A DNA stretch of 64,000 bases from Paenibacillus_G elgii_A (GTDB lineage: Bacteria; Bacillota; Bacilli; Paenibacillales; NBRC-103111): the NCBI GenBank assembly GCA_042219835.1, contig JBHJMN010000001.1, forward strand, positions 62,001-126,000. Reading direction: 5' to 3'. A model generated the notes under the pieces. The model was not told the origin of the DNA. It worked only from the letters and a program-made list of their open reading frames with translations, and searched no databases. Positions 22,997-31,434 of this stretch are shown piece after piece. Position numbers and translations under genes: made by a program. Position 1 is the first letter of the stretch, and every line of letters starts with the position of its first letter.

Positions 22997-23635
22997 TCAA
23001 TCGTTCTCCGGCTCACTGTCCGCCCTAATCCTTTGCCGCGCACGCTTAAATACCAGTTTGGTCCCAGCGACCATCCCTTCCAGCAGTAGAGAACAACCTC
23101 GGGCCGCAAAGGCCGTCAGCCACCACGCGTCTTGAAATTCCGCTTGCCCGAGCGTCATCGCAAGCTGTTCCCGGTGCGCACAGGCCAACATAACATCGCC
23201 GATCAGCAGTCCGAGCGACAGTCCTGCGATCTGCAGCAGCGGCCATCGCAGCAGTGCCGCTGCCAAAAAACCGACGCTTGCGGCAACGGTCCATTCCGAG
23301 CTGAACCAGATGACCGCGGGCATCAGATGCAGCGTCTCCCTCAAGAAGAAATAGACCGACCCGAGCAGCAGGGCGATGGAAAGCAAATGGAATCGATACA
23401 AAAATCTCGGCGTGCGGACCATGACCCAGAGCGAAACAGCCAGCAGCAGCAGCGTGCAGCCGTATACCTGAATCCCGCCCCAGTCCGTGCTCCACCGCAT
23501 AAACAATATCCAAAGCATAAAAAAAAGAAGTAGACTCGTAGGAGTGATACCTCTTAATATGACGTTCTTCCAGCCACTCGCGAACAAAATCAGCGCAACG
23601 ACGATTAGCAGTAAGGACACGTAACCCGCATTCAT
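22997..23635 (-). CDS. yphA: YphA-like polytopic membrane protein (212 aa)
   Basis: About seven hydrophobic segments are visible, starting with VSLLLIVVALILFASGWKNV and followed by GCTLLLLAVSLWVMVR. A basic, charged C-terminus (VFKRARQRIRADSEPEND) ends the protein. The size and position between yphB and fni match B. subtilis YphA. Function unknown; no catalytic motif is seen. Confidence 0.7.
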   Translation of the reverse strand: MNAGYVSLLLIVVALILFASGWKNVILRGITPTSLLLFFMLWILFMRWSTDWGGIQVYGCTLLLLAVSLWVMVRTPRFLYRFHLLSIALLLGSVYFFLRETLHLMPAVIWFSSEWTVAASVGFLAAALLRWPLLQIAGLSLGLLIGDVMLACAHREQLAMTLGQAEFQDAWWLTAFAARGCSLLLEGMVAGTKLVFKRARQRIRADSEPEND

Positions 23636-23710
23636 TCGCTCTCACCCGCAGAAAAAGCATGTTCTTCTTTTTCCTTAGTATGGCTTTCTTTATTTAGTTT
23701 TAGTCAATCC

Positions 23711-24781
23711 TTAAGCATAACCCGATCGCCTTGCGTAGACAGAGACATCTATTCCCCGTACGGAGCACCACTCTGCCGTTTCCGATGTAATGATGACCGG
23801 AAGCTCGTGCAAAGCTTCAATTCGGGATGCGCCCAACGCCGTCATCAGCAGTTGGAGCTCGCGATGCCATGATGCGATTTGCCCGATCAACGCTTCGGTC
23901 CCGGATGTACGCAGCACTCGCAGCATAGCTCCGGCCATACCGACCGCGGAGGCTCCAAGCGTTAAAGCTTTGCAAATCTCAAGCGCGCCTGTAATGCCGC
24001 CCGTCGCTACGACCGCCACGTCCGGCCGGTCCATACGTCGTTTAGCCTCCAATACTTCCAACAGCGCGATGCTAGTCTTGCAGCCCCAATCGTTCAGCCA
24101 GTCCATCGGAAGATCGCGCCGGGCGTTCTCGATTGCGGCGAAATTGGTGCCGCCCGATCCGCCGACATCGATACCTCTAACCCCGCAGCTGATCAGCTTC
24201 TCGGCGCTCTCCCGCACCATGCCGAAGCCGACCTCCTTGACGATAACGGGGACGCCCGCCCGTTCGACGATCGTCCGGATTCGTTCGAGCATTCCCCGAA
24301 AATCCCGGTCTCCTTCGGGCATGATCAGCTCCTGCATCACGTTGAGGTGGATTTGAAGCGCATCGGCTTGCAGCATATCCACTGCTTTTAACGCCTGCTC
24401 CAGCGTCGCTTCGCTGCCCAGATTGCCAAACACGACGCCGTGCGGGTTCATCTTTCTTACGATACGGTAGCTTGCGGCCGTCTCGGGGTTTTTGATAGCG
24501 GCCATCTGCGAGCCTACCGCCATAGCAAGCCCCGTCTCACGAGCGGCGACGGCAAGCTCCCGGTTAATTTCTTCGGTCTCCCGGGCCCCTCCGGTCATCG
24601 CATTAATAACAATCGGCGAGCTCAGTAGGAGTTCGCCGATTCGGGTATGCAATGCTATGGATTCCGAAGAAATACCAGGGAGACAATTATGGACCAGCTT
24701 AATGTCGCGGAAGCCTTGCTCGCCACTTTGCCCAAGCCGGAGCGCATGATGAACATGCTCCATTTTTCGCGGTATGCGCAC
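23711..24781 (-). CDS. fni: Type 2 isopentenyl-diphosphate delta-isomerase (356 aa)
   Basis: GTG at 24781 follows AGAGGA. IDI-2 uses FMN and NADPH to interconvert isopentenyl and dimethylallyl diphosphate for isoprenoids. Family motifs include HHALRLG near the start, VGSQMAAIKNPE, GDRDFRG, VPVIVKEVGFGM, GVRGIDVGGSGGTNF and VVATGGITGALEICKALTLG, matching the FMN-binding barrel. Length is typical. It lies between yphA and the S1-domain gene as in B. subtilis. Confidence 0.95.
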   Translation of the reverse strand: MRIPRKMEHVHHALRLGQSGEQGFRDIKLVHNCLPGISSESIALHTRIGELLLSSPIVINAMTGGARETEEINRELAVAARETGLAMAVGSQMAAIKNPETAASYRIVRKMNPHGVVFGNLGSEATLEQALKAVDMLQADALQIHLNVMQELIMPEGDRDFRGMLERIRTIVERAGVPVIVKEVGFGMVRESAEKLISCGVRGIDVGGSGGTNFAAIENARRDLPMDWLNDWGCKTSIALLEVLEAKRRMDRPDVAVVATGGITGALEICKALTLGASAVGMAGAMLRVLRTSGTEALIGQIASWHRELQLLMTALGASRIEALHELPVIITSETAEWCSVRGIDVSVYARRSGYA

Positions 24782-24814
24782 CCCTGATTCCTCTTTTCGT
24801 CTATAGACAGCGGT

Positions 24815-26032
24815 TTACTTGAATTTGCTCAGCTTGTCACCAAAACGCTCGCCGAGCGTCAGGTTCAGGCCTTGGAGTTCTTCGTGGGAAACGGATTCCC
24901 GTTTCGGCGCGCGCTCTCTTTCAGCTCTCGGTTCACGGGCCGGCGCTTCTTCCGTTTCTTTGATGCTGAGCGAAATGCGCTTCTCGTCCGGGTTCATATC
25001 CAACACTTTCACTTGAACCTCTTGACCTTCTTTCAGCACCTCGAACGGCGTTGCGATGTGGCGGTGTGCGATTTGGGAAATATGAACCAAGCCCTCAACA
25101 CCCGGAGCCACTTCGATGAATGCGCCGAATTGCACGATCCGTTTAACCGTACCTGTAACGATATCGCCGATATTGATCTTGTTTTTCACGGACTCCCAAG
25201 GTCCCGGCTGCGTTGCTTTGATGCTCAAGGAGATGCGTTCGTTGGCCGGGTCCAATTTCAGAACTTGAACGCGGACTTGGTCGCCTTCCTTCACAACTTC
25301 GGACGCATGCTCGACATGATGCCAAGCCATCTCGGAGATATGAACGAGTCCGTCCACGCCGCCGATATCGACAAAAGCGCCGAATTGCGTCAAACGTTGA
25401 ACCGTTCCCGTCAGTTCTTGACCGACCGACAGTTTCGCAATCGTCTCTTGCTTTTTCGCTTCGATTTCTTCATCCAGCACGTCTTTTTGAGAAAGAATGA
25501 CCTTGTTTTTCTCGCGGTCCATTTCTTTTACGCGAAGACGCAGCGTGCGGCCTTTGTAATCGCTGAAATCTTCGACGAACGTGCGCTCAACCATGGAAGC
25601 CGGAACGAATCCGCGCAGACCTACGTCAACAACAAGACCGCCTTTAACCACTTCGGCGACTTTCGCTTCGAGAATCGTTTTGTTTTCCATGTCTGCCGCA
25701 AGCTTCTCCCACGATTTCTCGCTGTCGATGGCGCGTTTGGAAAGCACCAGCTTTTCCTTGTTGTCATCGATAGTAAGAACTTTCAGTTCGACGTCTTGAC
25801 CGACTTGAACGATCTCTTCCGCATTGTCCAATTGGACCGAAGAAAGCTCGCGCACAGGCACGGTGCCGTCGTATTTGTAGCCTACGTCGACAACCGCTTG
25901 ATCCGCATCCACTTTAATGACTTTGCCGGTAACGATGTCACCTTTTTTAATGATGTTGACATTCGCCATGGACTCTTCCTGAGATACCTCTGCGGATTGA
26001 ACTTCTTGATCAAATTTCATTTCTTCTGACAT
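24815..26032 (-). CDS. rpsA: S1-domain protein, 30S ribosomal protein S1 homologue (405 aa)
   Basis: ATG 26030-26032 is chosen from AAGGAGG spacing. Four S1 domains are visible, e.g. GDIVTGKVIKVDADQAVVDV, VRRLTQFGAF-like QRLTQFGAFVDIGGVDGLVH and RIVQFGAFIEVAPGVEGLVH. This matches the four-domain YpfD/RpsA type of Bacillota. An acidic/basic tail (ETEEAPAREPRAERERAPKR) precedes the end. It probably binds mRNA. Confidence 0.93.
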   Translation of the reverse strand: MSEEMKFDQEVQSAEVSQEESMANVNIIKKGDIVTGKVIKVDADQAVVDVGYKYDGTVPVRELSSVQLDNAEEIVQVGQDVELKVLTIDDNKEKLVLSKRAIDSEKSWEKLAADMENKTILEAKVAEVVKGGLVVDVGLRGFVPASMVERTFVEDFSDYKGRTLRLRVKEMDREKNKVILSQKDVLDEEIEAKKQETIAKLSVGQELTGTVQRLTQFGAFVDIGGVDGLVHISEMAWHHVEHASEVVKEGDQVRVQVLKLDPANERISLSIKATQPGPWESVKNKINIGDIVTGTVKRIVQFGAFIEVAPGVEGLVHISQIAHRHIATPFEVLKEGQEVQVKVLDMNPDEKRISLSIKETEEAPAREPRAERERAPKRESVSHEELQGLNLTLGERFGDKLSKFK

Positions 26033-26123
26033 GTCCAATTACCCTCCTTAAACAACCTGACAACGTGTAATGTATTTGGATAAAAAATTTACTTCATCAT
26101 TTTCTTAAGTATGCCACAATTTA

Positions 26124-26705
26124 TCATTTCGATTCGTGCTGCTTGACCATGCTTCGGATCGTGCTCATGATTTTGTCGGTCGCCTGTTCCAAGCCTTCCG
26201 AACCGCTGTTCTCAAATTCGCTCAAATCGACTGGCGGACCATACACGACCTTCATTTGCCGAAACGGCTTATAATTGCCGATAATGGCTGCCGGAATGAC
26301 TACAGCCCCGGATTTCAATGCCAGGCTGGCCGCTCCCTTTTTACCCATGCCTCCCGCGTTGCTGCGCGACCCTTCCGGGAAAATGCCCATAACCTCGCCG
26401 TCTTTAAGCAGCTGCAGTGACAAGCGGATCGACTCTTTGCTGACACCGCCGCGCTTGACGGGAAATGCCGCGATTCTCGGCAAAATGTATCCCAAAACAG
26501 GAACGTCGAACAGCTCGGCCTTGGCCATGTAATGCACCTTTCGCTTCAGCGGGCTGCCCATCAGCGGCGGGTCCCAGTTGCTGGTGTGGTTGCCGCACAG
26601 AACGACGGCGCCTTCGGCGGGAATGTTCTCAAGCCCTTCCGCCCGCAAAAAAAACACGGTACGGAATAAGACGCGAAAAATTCCCCGAAAAAAGACGTAC
26701 ATCAT
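26124..26705 (-). CDS. plsC: 1-acyl-sn-glycerol-3-phosphate acyltransferase (193 aa)
   Basis: The start is ATG 26703-26705 with GGGAGG inside the end of cmk. Motifs NHTSNWDPPLMG (HX4D, acyltransferase block I), FPVKRGG and GIFPEGSRS (block III) identify the PlsC family, which makes phosphatidic acid. A hydrophobic N-terminal helix anchors it. It is translationally close to cmk (stop 26707). Confidence 0.95.
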   Translation of the reverse strand: MMYVFFRGIFRVLFRTVFFLRAEGLENIPAEGAVVLCGNHTSNWDPPLMGSPLKRKVHYMAKAELFDVPVLGYILPRIAAFPVKRGGVSKESIRLSLQLLKDGEVMGIFPEGSRSNAGGMGKKGAASLALKSGAVVIPAAIIGNYKPFRQMKVVYGPPVDLSEFENSGSEGLEQATDKIMSTIRSMVKQHESK

Positions 26706-26706
26706 G

Positions 26707-27387
26707 CTACAGCCTCCCACCGACCCGGAGCTTGCAAAGCTCCAAAATGCGATCCACCACTTGCGGTATCGTCATATCGGTCGTATCCAGCAGCACGGCA
26801 TCCGGCGCTTTCACAAGCGGCGAAGCCTCGCGCTGCTCGTCCATCCGGTCCCGCTCCGCAATATCGCGCTCCAATCTCTCAAGCGTGATATCCGGCTGCA
26901 AATCGCAAATTTCTTTGAACCGGCGCTGGGCGCGGACACTGACGCTTGCGGTCAAAAACACCTTGACCTCGGCATCAGGCAACACATGACTGCCGATATC
27001 CCGGCCGTCCATGACAATTCCTTTGCTTCGGGCCATTTCCTGCTGTTTGGCGGTAAGGATATTGCGAATTTCAGCGATGGAAGCGATTCTGGAGACGTTT
27101 CCGGTCACTTCCGCTAGGCGAATCATGCCCGTCACGTCTTCGCCATCGACAAAGACCATTTGGCCATCGCTGCCCGGTACTAAGCGAATGTCCATACGGC
27201 CTGTGAGCGCAATCATGTCCGAGATTTGTTCCTCTTGAAGGCCTTCCCGTAAAATCTTCCAGGTCACGGCTCGGTACATGGCTCCCGTATCGACATAGAC
27301 GAAGCCGAGCGCACCGGCGACCAGACGAGCGATCGTGCTTTTCCCCGCTCCCGCCGGACCGTCGATTGCGATGTTAAACTTTTCCAA
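26707..27387 (-). CDS. cmk: Cytidylate kinase (226 aa)
   Basis: Cmk phosphorylates CMP and dCMP. The P-loop is IAIDGPAGAGKSTIARLVAG at the N-terminus, followed by FVYVDTGAMYRAVTWKIL, a conserved VMDGRDIGSHVLPDAEVKVF and an Arg-rich R-Q-R lid (VRAQRRFKE). Length is typical. It overlaps functionally with plsC through a ribosome site in its 3' end. Confidence 0.97.
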   Translation of the reverse strand: MEKFNIAIDGPAGAGKSTIARLVAGALGFVYVDTGAMYRAVTWKILREGLQEEQISDMIALTGRMDIRLVPGSDGQMVFVDGEDVTGMIRLAEVTGNVSRIASIAEIRNILTAKQQEMARSKGIVMDGRDIGSHVLPDAEVKVFLTASVSVRAQRRFKEICDLQPDITLERLERDIAERDRMDEQREASPLVKAPDAVLLDTTDMTIPQVVDRILELCKLRVGGRL

Positions 27388-27507
27388 AATGCGGCCTCCT
27401 TACAAAATGAAGCGGACGAGCAGCCTGAAAAAAAAACAGGCCGAAGCCTCGAACGAAGAAAATTATACCATAGTTTTACCGCGGATTGCAAAACTCACGT
27501 CACGCCA

Positions 27508-27741
27508 TTATTTTCCTTCCGCGGTCCGAAGCTGGGACATGGAATAAGGCAGTCCCTCCAACTGCTCTACCTTGACTAAAGCATAGCGGATTCGCGAGTC
27601 AAGAAGCAGCAATTGGGAGGCGACCAAAGCAATGGCGCACCCGGCCAATGCCCAGGCAATCCATCGTTCCGCCCGATGAGCAAACTGCAAAAATAATTCT
27701 TCGTACCTATCGTCCGATTCATTTTGATTCTTTGTGTTCAT
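27508..27741 (-). CDS. ypfB: DUF5359-like membrane protein (77 aa)
   Basis: A polar N-terminus (MNTKNQNESDDRYEELF) is followed by one membrane helix (WIAWALAGCAIALVASQLLLL) and a basic/polar tail with VKVEQLEGLP. Size and position between cmk and the PilZ gene match B. subtilis YpfB (DUF5359). Function unknown. Confidence 0.6.
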   Translation of the reverse strand: MNTKNQNESDDRYEELFLQFAHRAERWIAWALAGCAIALVASQLLLLDSRIRYALVKVEQLEGLPYSMSQLRTAEGK

Positions 27742-27805
27742 CCACGGTCACCTGGCCCTCCAATATTTGGGGGATAGTGTGCCCGTCATGCCAAGTTAAT
27801 ATGTA

Positions 27806-28459
27806 TTATCTTTTGCGGATATCAAACTGCCGCTCAAAGCAGTACCGGATAATTTTTTGGCGTTCGCGGTCCGTGATCTCCGAAAAGCGCATCATGACCT
27901 GCTTTTTACCCGTCTCCAGCACTTTGACGCGCACGATTTCGCTCTTGAACGGCACGTGCTCGATCAGACCGCTTTTGAACGGGACAAGCAGCCAGCACTC
28001 GACCGTACAGCCGGTCTCGGCAGGCACGTATCCTTCGCAAAGAAAGGAAATGCCTCCGCCCCCGACATCGTCGGTCAGCGATACGAACTGCAGCTGCTCC
28101 GAGAACTTCACGGCAATTTCGAGCACGGCCGGCACTCGCAAAAAGTTGCGCCGCTGCACTTTCGTAATGGATTCCGGTTCGGGCTTTTTGATCAGGACAA
28201 GCCTGATCACATCGTCGGAAAATCCGAGTACGGACGAGTTGAAGTAGTTTTTCATGCCGCCCTCGGTTATAAAATAAACGGAAAGCTCGTCGCCCGGATA
28301 CAAACGCTTCAGCTTCCCCGATTTGTCGTTCATTGGAACTTCCATGCTGATATAAGTGTCCGAGACGTCTGCGATCCTCGATTTGTATTCCTGCCTCGCC
28401 TCTTCGTCATCAATGGAATTGATTTGGATAAAGAGCATCTGGTTTACTTTCGGCAGCAA
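27806..28459 (-). CDS. ypfA: PilZ-domain c-di-GMP receptor, YpfA/MotI-like (217 aa)
   Basis: The likely start is TTG 28457-28459, nine bases after GGAGG; a GTG upstream overlaps that site. A C-terminal PilZ domain has the RxxxR c-di-GMP motif in VQRRNFLRVPAVLEIAVKF and the DxSxxG-like DDVGGGGISFLCEG. The N-terminal domain resembles YcgR/YpfA. In B. subtilis MotI (DgrA) binds c-di-GMP to brake the flagellar motor. The order ypfA-ypfB-cmk agrees. Confidence 0.85.
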   Translation of the reverse strand: MLPKVNQMLFIQINSIDDEEARQEYKSRIADVSDTYISMEVPMNDKSGKLKRLYPGDELSVYFITEGGMKNYFNSSVLGFSDDVIRLVLIKKPEPESITKVQRRNFLRVPAVLEIAVKFSEQLQFVSLTDDVGGGGISFLCEGYVPAETGCTVECWLLVPFKSGLIEHVPFKSEIVRVKVLETGKKQVMMRFSEITDRERQKIIRYCFERQFDIRKR

Positions 28460-28606
28460 TCGGCTCACCTCCCCGGGGTGTAAACTTCGATAAGTCCAAG
28501 CTTTATTATAGCACGTGCAGAGAATATGGGAAGGGGTGAGCGCGCAGCGTTCGGAGTTTTGTTGGGTAGTGTTAGGGACGGTGAGAGGAACGGTGGCGCG
28601 GCCTGC

Positions 28607-28718
28607 GGCGAAATCGCGATTGGCTAATGCTCAAACACGTTTTGACCCGGTCCCATGGAACAATTTTCTATAGAATTGGGACCAGGTCAAAAAACTCGCC
28701 GCCAATCGCGATTTCGCC
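28607..28718. repeat. 112-bp nested inverted repeat, MITE/REP-like
   Basis: GGCGAAATCGCGATTGGC at 28607-28624 is exactly inverted at 28701-28718. Inside, TTTTGACCCGGTCCCA (28640-28655) is inverted with one mismatch at 28677-28692. The whole unit could fold into a long hairpin. No transposase is nearby; a non-autonomous element or intergenic repeat family is suggested. Confidence 0.75.
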
Positions 28719-28768
28719 TTCGGCTCATCACCAAGTACCACCCCAAAACAAAAGAAGCAAGAATGCAA

Positions 28769-28794
28769 AAAAGCCCGAACGCATCGGGCTTTGG
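28769..28794 (-). terminator. Terminator of ypeB
   Basis: AGCCCGA/TTCGGGCT stem with a TGCG loop and TTTTTT on the minus strand, just after the stop. Confidence 0.85.
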
Positions 28795-28817
28795 GAGGAC
28801 TAGAAAAAAACTGAACT

Positions 28818-30179
28818 TCAAGTTGGCGTGACGGCGGCGGCTTCTTCGGCGCCCAAGCGGTCGATTTTCTCTTCCGCGCCGCTCTCGGCATTAACGTAGA
28901 TCCGGTACAGTCCGCCGTTGACGCGGCCGATATATTGGTAGCAGAGCACCTCTTCGTCGATATCGTTCTTGATCAGCGCCTGGTTAACACTATCTGCTTT
29001 AAAATCGGCATTCAGCGTTTTACGGGCTTCGTCTGCCGTCAGCTTCGGCGCTTTGATCTGGCGGTCCTTTTTACCATACACGTAATCGGCCGCTTCAAGT
29101 CCCGTCACTTCGCCGTTGTCGAGCGCCACCTGAACCGCAACCTTTTCCACGTAATTGATCACGTCGTTCGTGCGCGGTGCAAACGTCATATTGGCGACGT
29201 TTCCGTATTCGTCGTAGCTGACGGCGGTCATGTTCTTGTAGCCATGCTGATCCAGGAACTGCGCCCCGATGTCACGTGCTTGCCGCAAATCGAGCTTCTT
29301 TTCGGGCACATTGCGGGAAGCCCCGAACCACAAAAGCTGGCCGCCTTTTTTCGAATAGTCCAAATGAGCGCCGTCCGCCGTACCTTGTTTAGGCGCCGTT
29401 ACGCTAAAAGACTGGTACTCGGTTCCTGGTCCGTTTTCTACGACCTGAAGCCCGGACGGGTCATGAATGCCAAGAAACTGGGCGGCCTTTTGCTTAATTT
29501 CGTCGGCATTCGTCTCCGGGCCGGAGAGCATATGCATGTCCCGCTTCTGATACATGCTCATGACCGCCGGACTCCAGTTGATTTCCGGATATTCGCGCAC
29601 CTTTTTATCTACCGTAGTGAACCCGTCGACGATGACGTTGTCATGAGGCTCCTTCTGCGTAGCCAGCGCGAGCTCGACATCCATCCAGCGCAAGTTGTTT
29701 TGAATGACCTTGTTTTGAACACCGCGCAAATCTTTAGAAATTTCCGCCGCGCGCTCGTGCAGCGTATTGAGCGTCTTCATTTCGTTTCCGTCCAGCGGAT
29801 TTTTGGAAAGATCGCGGACCGCCGCACGATAAGCAAAATTCGAAATATTAGCCAAAAACTCCTCAGTTTTGTTAAAAGGCAGCAAAGTCAGCGGCAATTG
29901 GCTAATTTCGTTCTGGGCTTCGCTCGTGATCCGCCAAACGTTGATCAGCCCTTTTTTGTAGGCGTCCTGAGACGTTGAATTCACCGCGAGCGTATTGCCA
30001 AGCTCCGTATGCAGCTTATCCACGTGAAACGACAAATCGTGGAACGCCCGTTGATAATGGTTTTCCGCCTTGATCAAGACGGCGTTTTTCTCTTGATGCT
30101 CCAAGTAGCCCCAGACCCCGGTGCCGATGAGCGCCACCAAAAGAATCGGAAACATGACGATGCTTAGTCTTTTGTACAT
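28818..30179 (-). CDS. ypeB: Germination protein YpeB (453 aa)
   Basis: The start is ATG 30177-30179 with AGGGAG upstream. YpeB stabilises the cortex-lytic enzyme SleB in the spore. It has an N-terminal membrane anchor (FPILLVALIGTGVWGYLEHQ), a helical domain and C-terminal PepSY-type repeats (e.g. LRQARDIGAQFLDQHGYKN and TADEARKTLNADFKADSVN). Unlike in B. subtilis, sleB is not adjacent. Confidence 0.93.
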   Translation of the reverse strand: MYKRLSIVMFPILLVALIGTGVWGYLEHQEKNAVLIKAENHYQRAFHDLSFHVDKLHTELGNTLAVNSTSQDAYKKGLINVWRITSEAQNEISQLPLTLLPFNKTEEFLANISNFAYRAAVRDLSKNPLDGNEMKTLNTLHERAAEISKDLRGVQNKVIQNNLRWMDVELALATQKEPHDNVIVDGFTTVDKKVREYPEINWSPAVMSMYQKRDMHMLSGPETNADEIKQKAAQFLGIHDPSGLQVVENGPGTEYQSFSVTAPKQGTADGAHLDYSKKGGQLLWFGASRNVPEKKLDLRQARDIGAQFLDQHGYKNMTAVSYDEYGNVANMTFAPRTNDVINYVEKVAVQVALDNGEVTGLEAADYVYGKKDRQIKAPKLTADEARKTLNADFKADSVNQALIKNDIDEEVLCYQYIGRVNGGLYRIYVNAESGAEEKIDRLGAEEAAAVTPT

Positions 30180-30322
30180 GTTCGAGAAATCTCCCTTCAT
30201 CAGCAAAACTTGGGCTTAGTTTTCGCCTGAAGCGAGGGGGATTATTCACGAAGCACAGGACATCGTATTCGAGCCGTTCAAAAAAAGAAAAAAGCCGGCG
30301 CTTGGCCGACTCTTTCCCCGGG

Positions 30323-30487
30323 CTAGAAATCAAGGGTTTCGATATCGAAATCTTTTTCATTGTTGCATATGCACTGCTTGAACCCGGTATCGATTTTTTC
30401 CTTTTCTTTCCGGCCCTTTAAAACGAACTTCTCGCCGCAATGCCTGCAGCGGATGGCGACTTTCACCCGCGGACCAACGACATTCAT
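30323..30487 (-). CDS. Small CxxC protein, zinc-binding candidate (54 aa)
   Basis: ATG 30485-30487, with GGAGGG six bases upstream, opens a frame with MNVVGPRVKVAIRCRHCGEK, a middle KGRKEKEKIDTGFKQCICNN and an acidic end. Two pairs, CRHC and CIC, suggest a small zinc knuckle. It is a short gene between ypeB and prsW and was easy to miss. Function unknown. Confidence 0.65.
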   Translation of the reverse strand: MNVVGPRVKVAIRCRHCGEKFVLKGRKEKEKIDTGFKQCICNNEKDFDIETLDF

Positions 30488-30541
30488 CATATCCCTCCGG
30501 TACGACCTATGGTATTCTCATATCCATTATGGTCATTCCGG

Positions 30542-31234
30542 CTAAATTTTAACCTGATCCTCCCGCGCGGCGACCCTGAGCGGCGATTTGGCATTGGCCC
30601 GGTTTACTTTGCGCAGGCTGCGTAACCACAAAAAGCTCATGAGCGGCACCATAAACCAGACCCAGTACGCTTGGCTTAAGAGCAGCGTATAGTCGAACAC
30701 CCCATGCCAAAATACCGGCAGCGCCAGCGCCAATATCAGATGCTTGCGGGTGTGTTCCGGCGTAAACTTGGCTTTTCCGAAATGGTAACCCATCATGACG
30801 CCGAACATGGCGTGACCGGACACCGGCAGGAACGCCCGAATCATAAGCGATGAAAAGCTCGATCCGTTCAAGAACGCATAGAACACGTTTTCGAGCGTGG
30901 CGAATCCAAGTGAAACTGCTACAGCGTACACGATGCCATCATACGGTTCGTCAAACGACGCATGCTTGTAGGTAACGAAATAGACCAGAAACCACTTAAA
31001 AAATTCCTCCGGTAAAGAGGACGTCAGGAACGAAAAAACGAACGGATCCTCGCCGAGCCCGTGTACCAGAGCCCGCTGCAGCACCATGACCGGGAATACG
31101 ATCAGAACGCCGAACATGAATAGCTTGATTACTAAGGAGATAGGCTCCGTATCGTATCGGTCTTTTAAATAAAAATAGGCCAGCAGAGCGACACCCGGCG
31201 CTATAGCCGCCGTCAGGACAGTTAAGACGCTCAA
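30542..31234 (-). CDS. prsW: Intramembrane protease PrsW (230 aa)
   Basis: PrsW starts site-1 cleavage of the anti-sigma factor RsiW in B. subtilis. Several membrane helices are visible. The conserved SSLPEEFFKWFLVYFVTYKH contains the EExxK-type motif, followed by FATLENVFYAFLNG and SGHAMFGVMMGYHF with catalytic-site Glu and His. The position matches B. subtilis YpdC/PrsW. Its partner genes are not in the window. Confidence 0.93.
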   Translation of the reverse strand: MSVLTVLTAAIAPGVALLAYFYLKDRYDTEPISLVIKLFMFGVLIVFPVMVLQRALVHGLGEDPFVFSFLTSSLPEEFFKWFLVYFVTYKHASFDEPYDGIVYAVAVSLGFATLENVFYAFLNGSSFSSLMIRAFLPVSGHAMFGVMMGYHFGKAKFTPEHTRKHLILALALPVFWHGVFDYTLLLSQAYWVWFMVPLMSFLWLRSLRKVNRANAKSPLRVAAREDQVKI

Positions 31235-31350
31235 AGTGTCTCCCCTCCATCACAATAGGTTAAACCCGCCCGCAGCAACGGCCGGCCCCCGCAACTTTGC
31301 GGATGCCGACCGTGATACGGGCAGGCGCTTGTCGAATAATCCTATAAATA

Positions 31351-31434
31351 TTATAGACATTTTGAATGGCATTTTCCATCATTTCTTGGATTCTGGCATA
31401 CACTTCCGCATTCGACCCACTTCAGGCGCTTCAT
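31351..31434 (-). CDS. Possible 27-aa Cys-rich peptide
   Basis: An ATG overlapping the TGA of the primase-helicase gene (ATGA at 31431-31434) opens MKRLKWVECGSVCQNPRNDG and ends after KCHSKCL, with four cysteines. The overlap is suggestive. A second frame in the same stretch (31260-31379) also reads openly. Neither is proven. Confidence 0.3.
   Translation of the reverse strand: MKRLKWVECGSVCQNPRNDGKCHSKCL

Larger units (their letters stand above)
28460..28817. other. Intergenic stretch with MITE-like repeat
   Basis: About 360 bases between ypfA and ypeB with no gene. It holds the inverted repeat at 28607-28718 and the ypeB terminator at 28769-28794, plus G-rich, strand-biased sequence around 28530-28600. 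Confidence 0.6.

Noticed and set aside
27411..27440. GGCCTG/CAGGCT hairpin with a nine-base T loop near cmk
   Set aside because: The T run is in the loop, not after the stem, so it is not a credible terminator.
30016..30360. Minus-strand frame of 114 codons over the start of ypeB
   Set aside because: Overlaps ypeB and the small CxxC gene in another frame and has a low-quality sequence.
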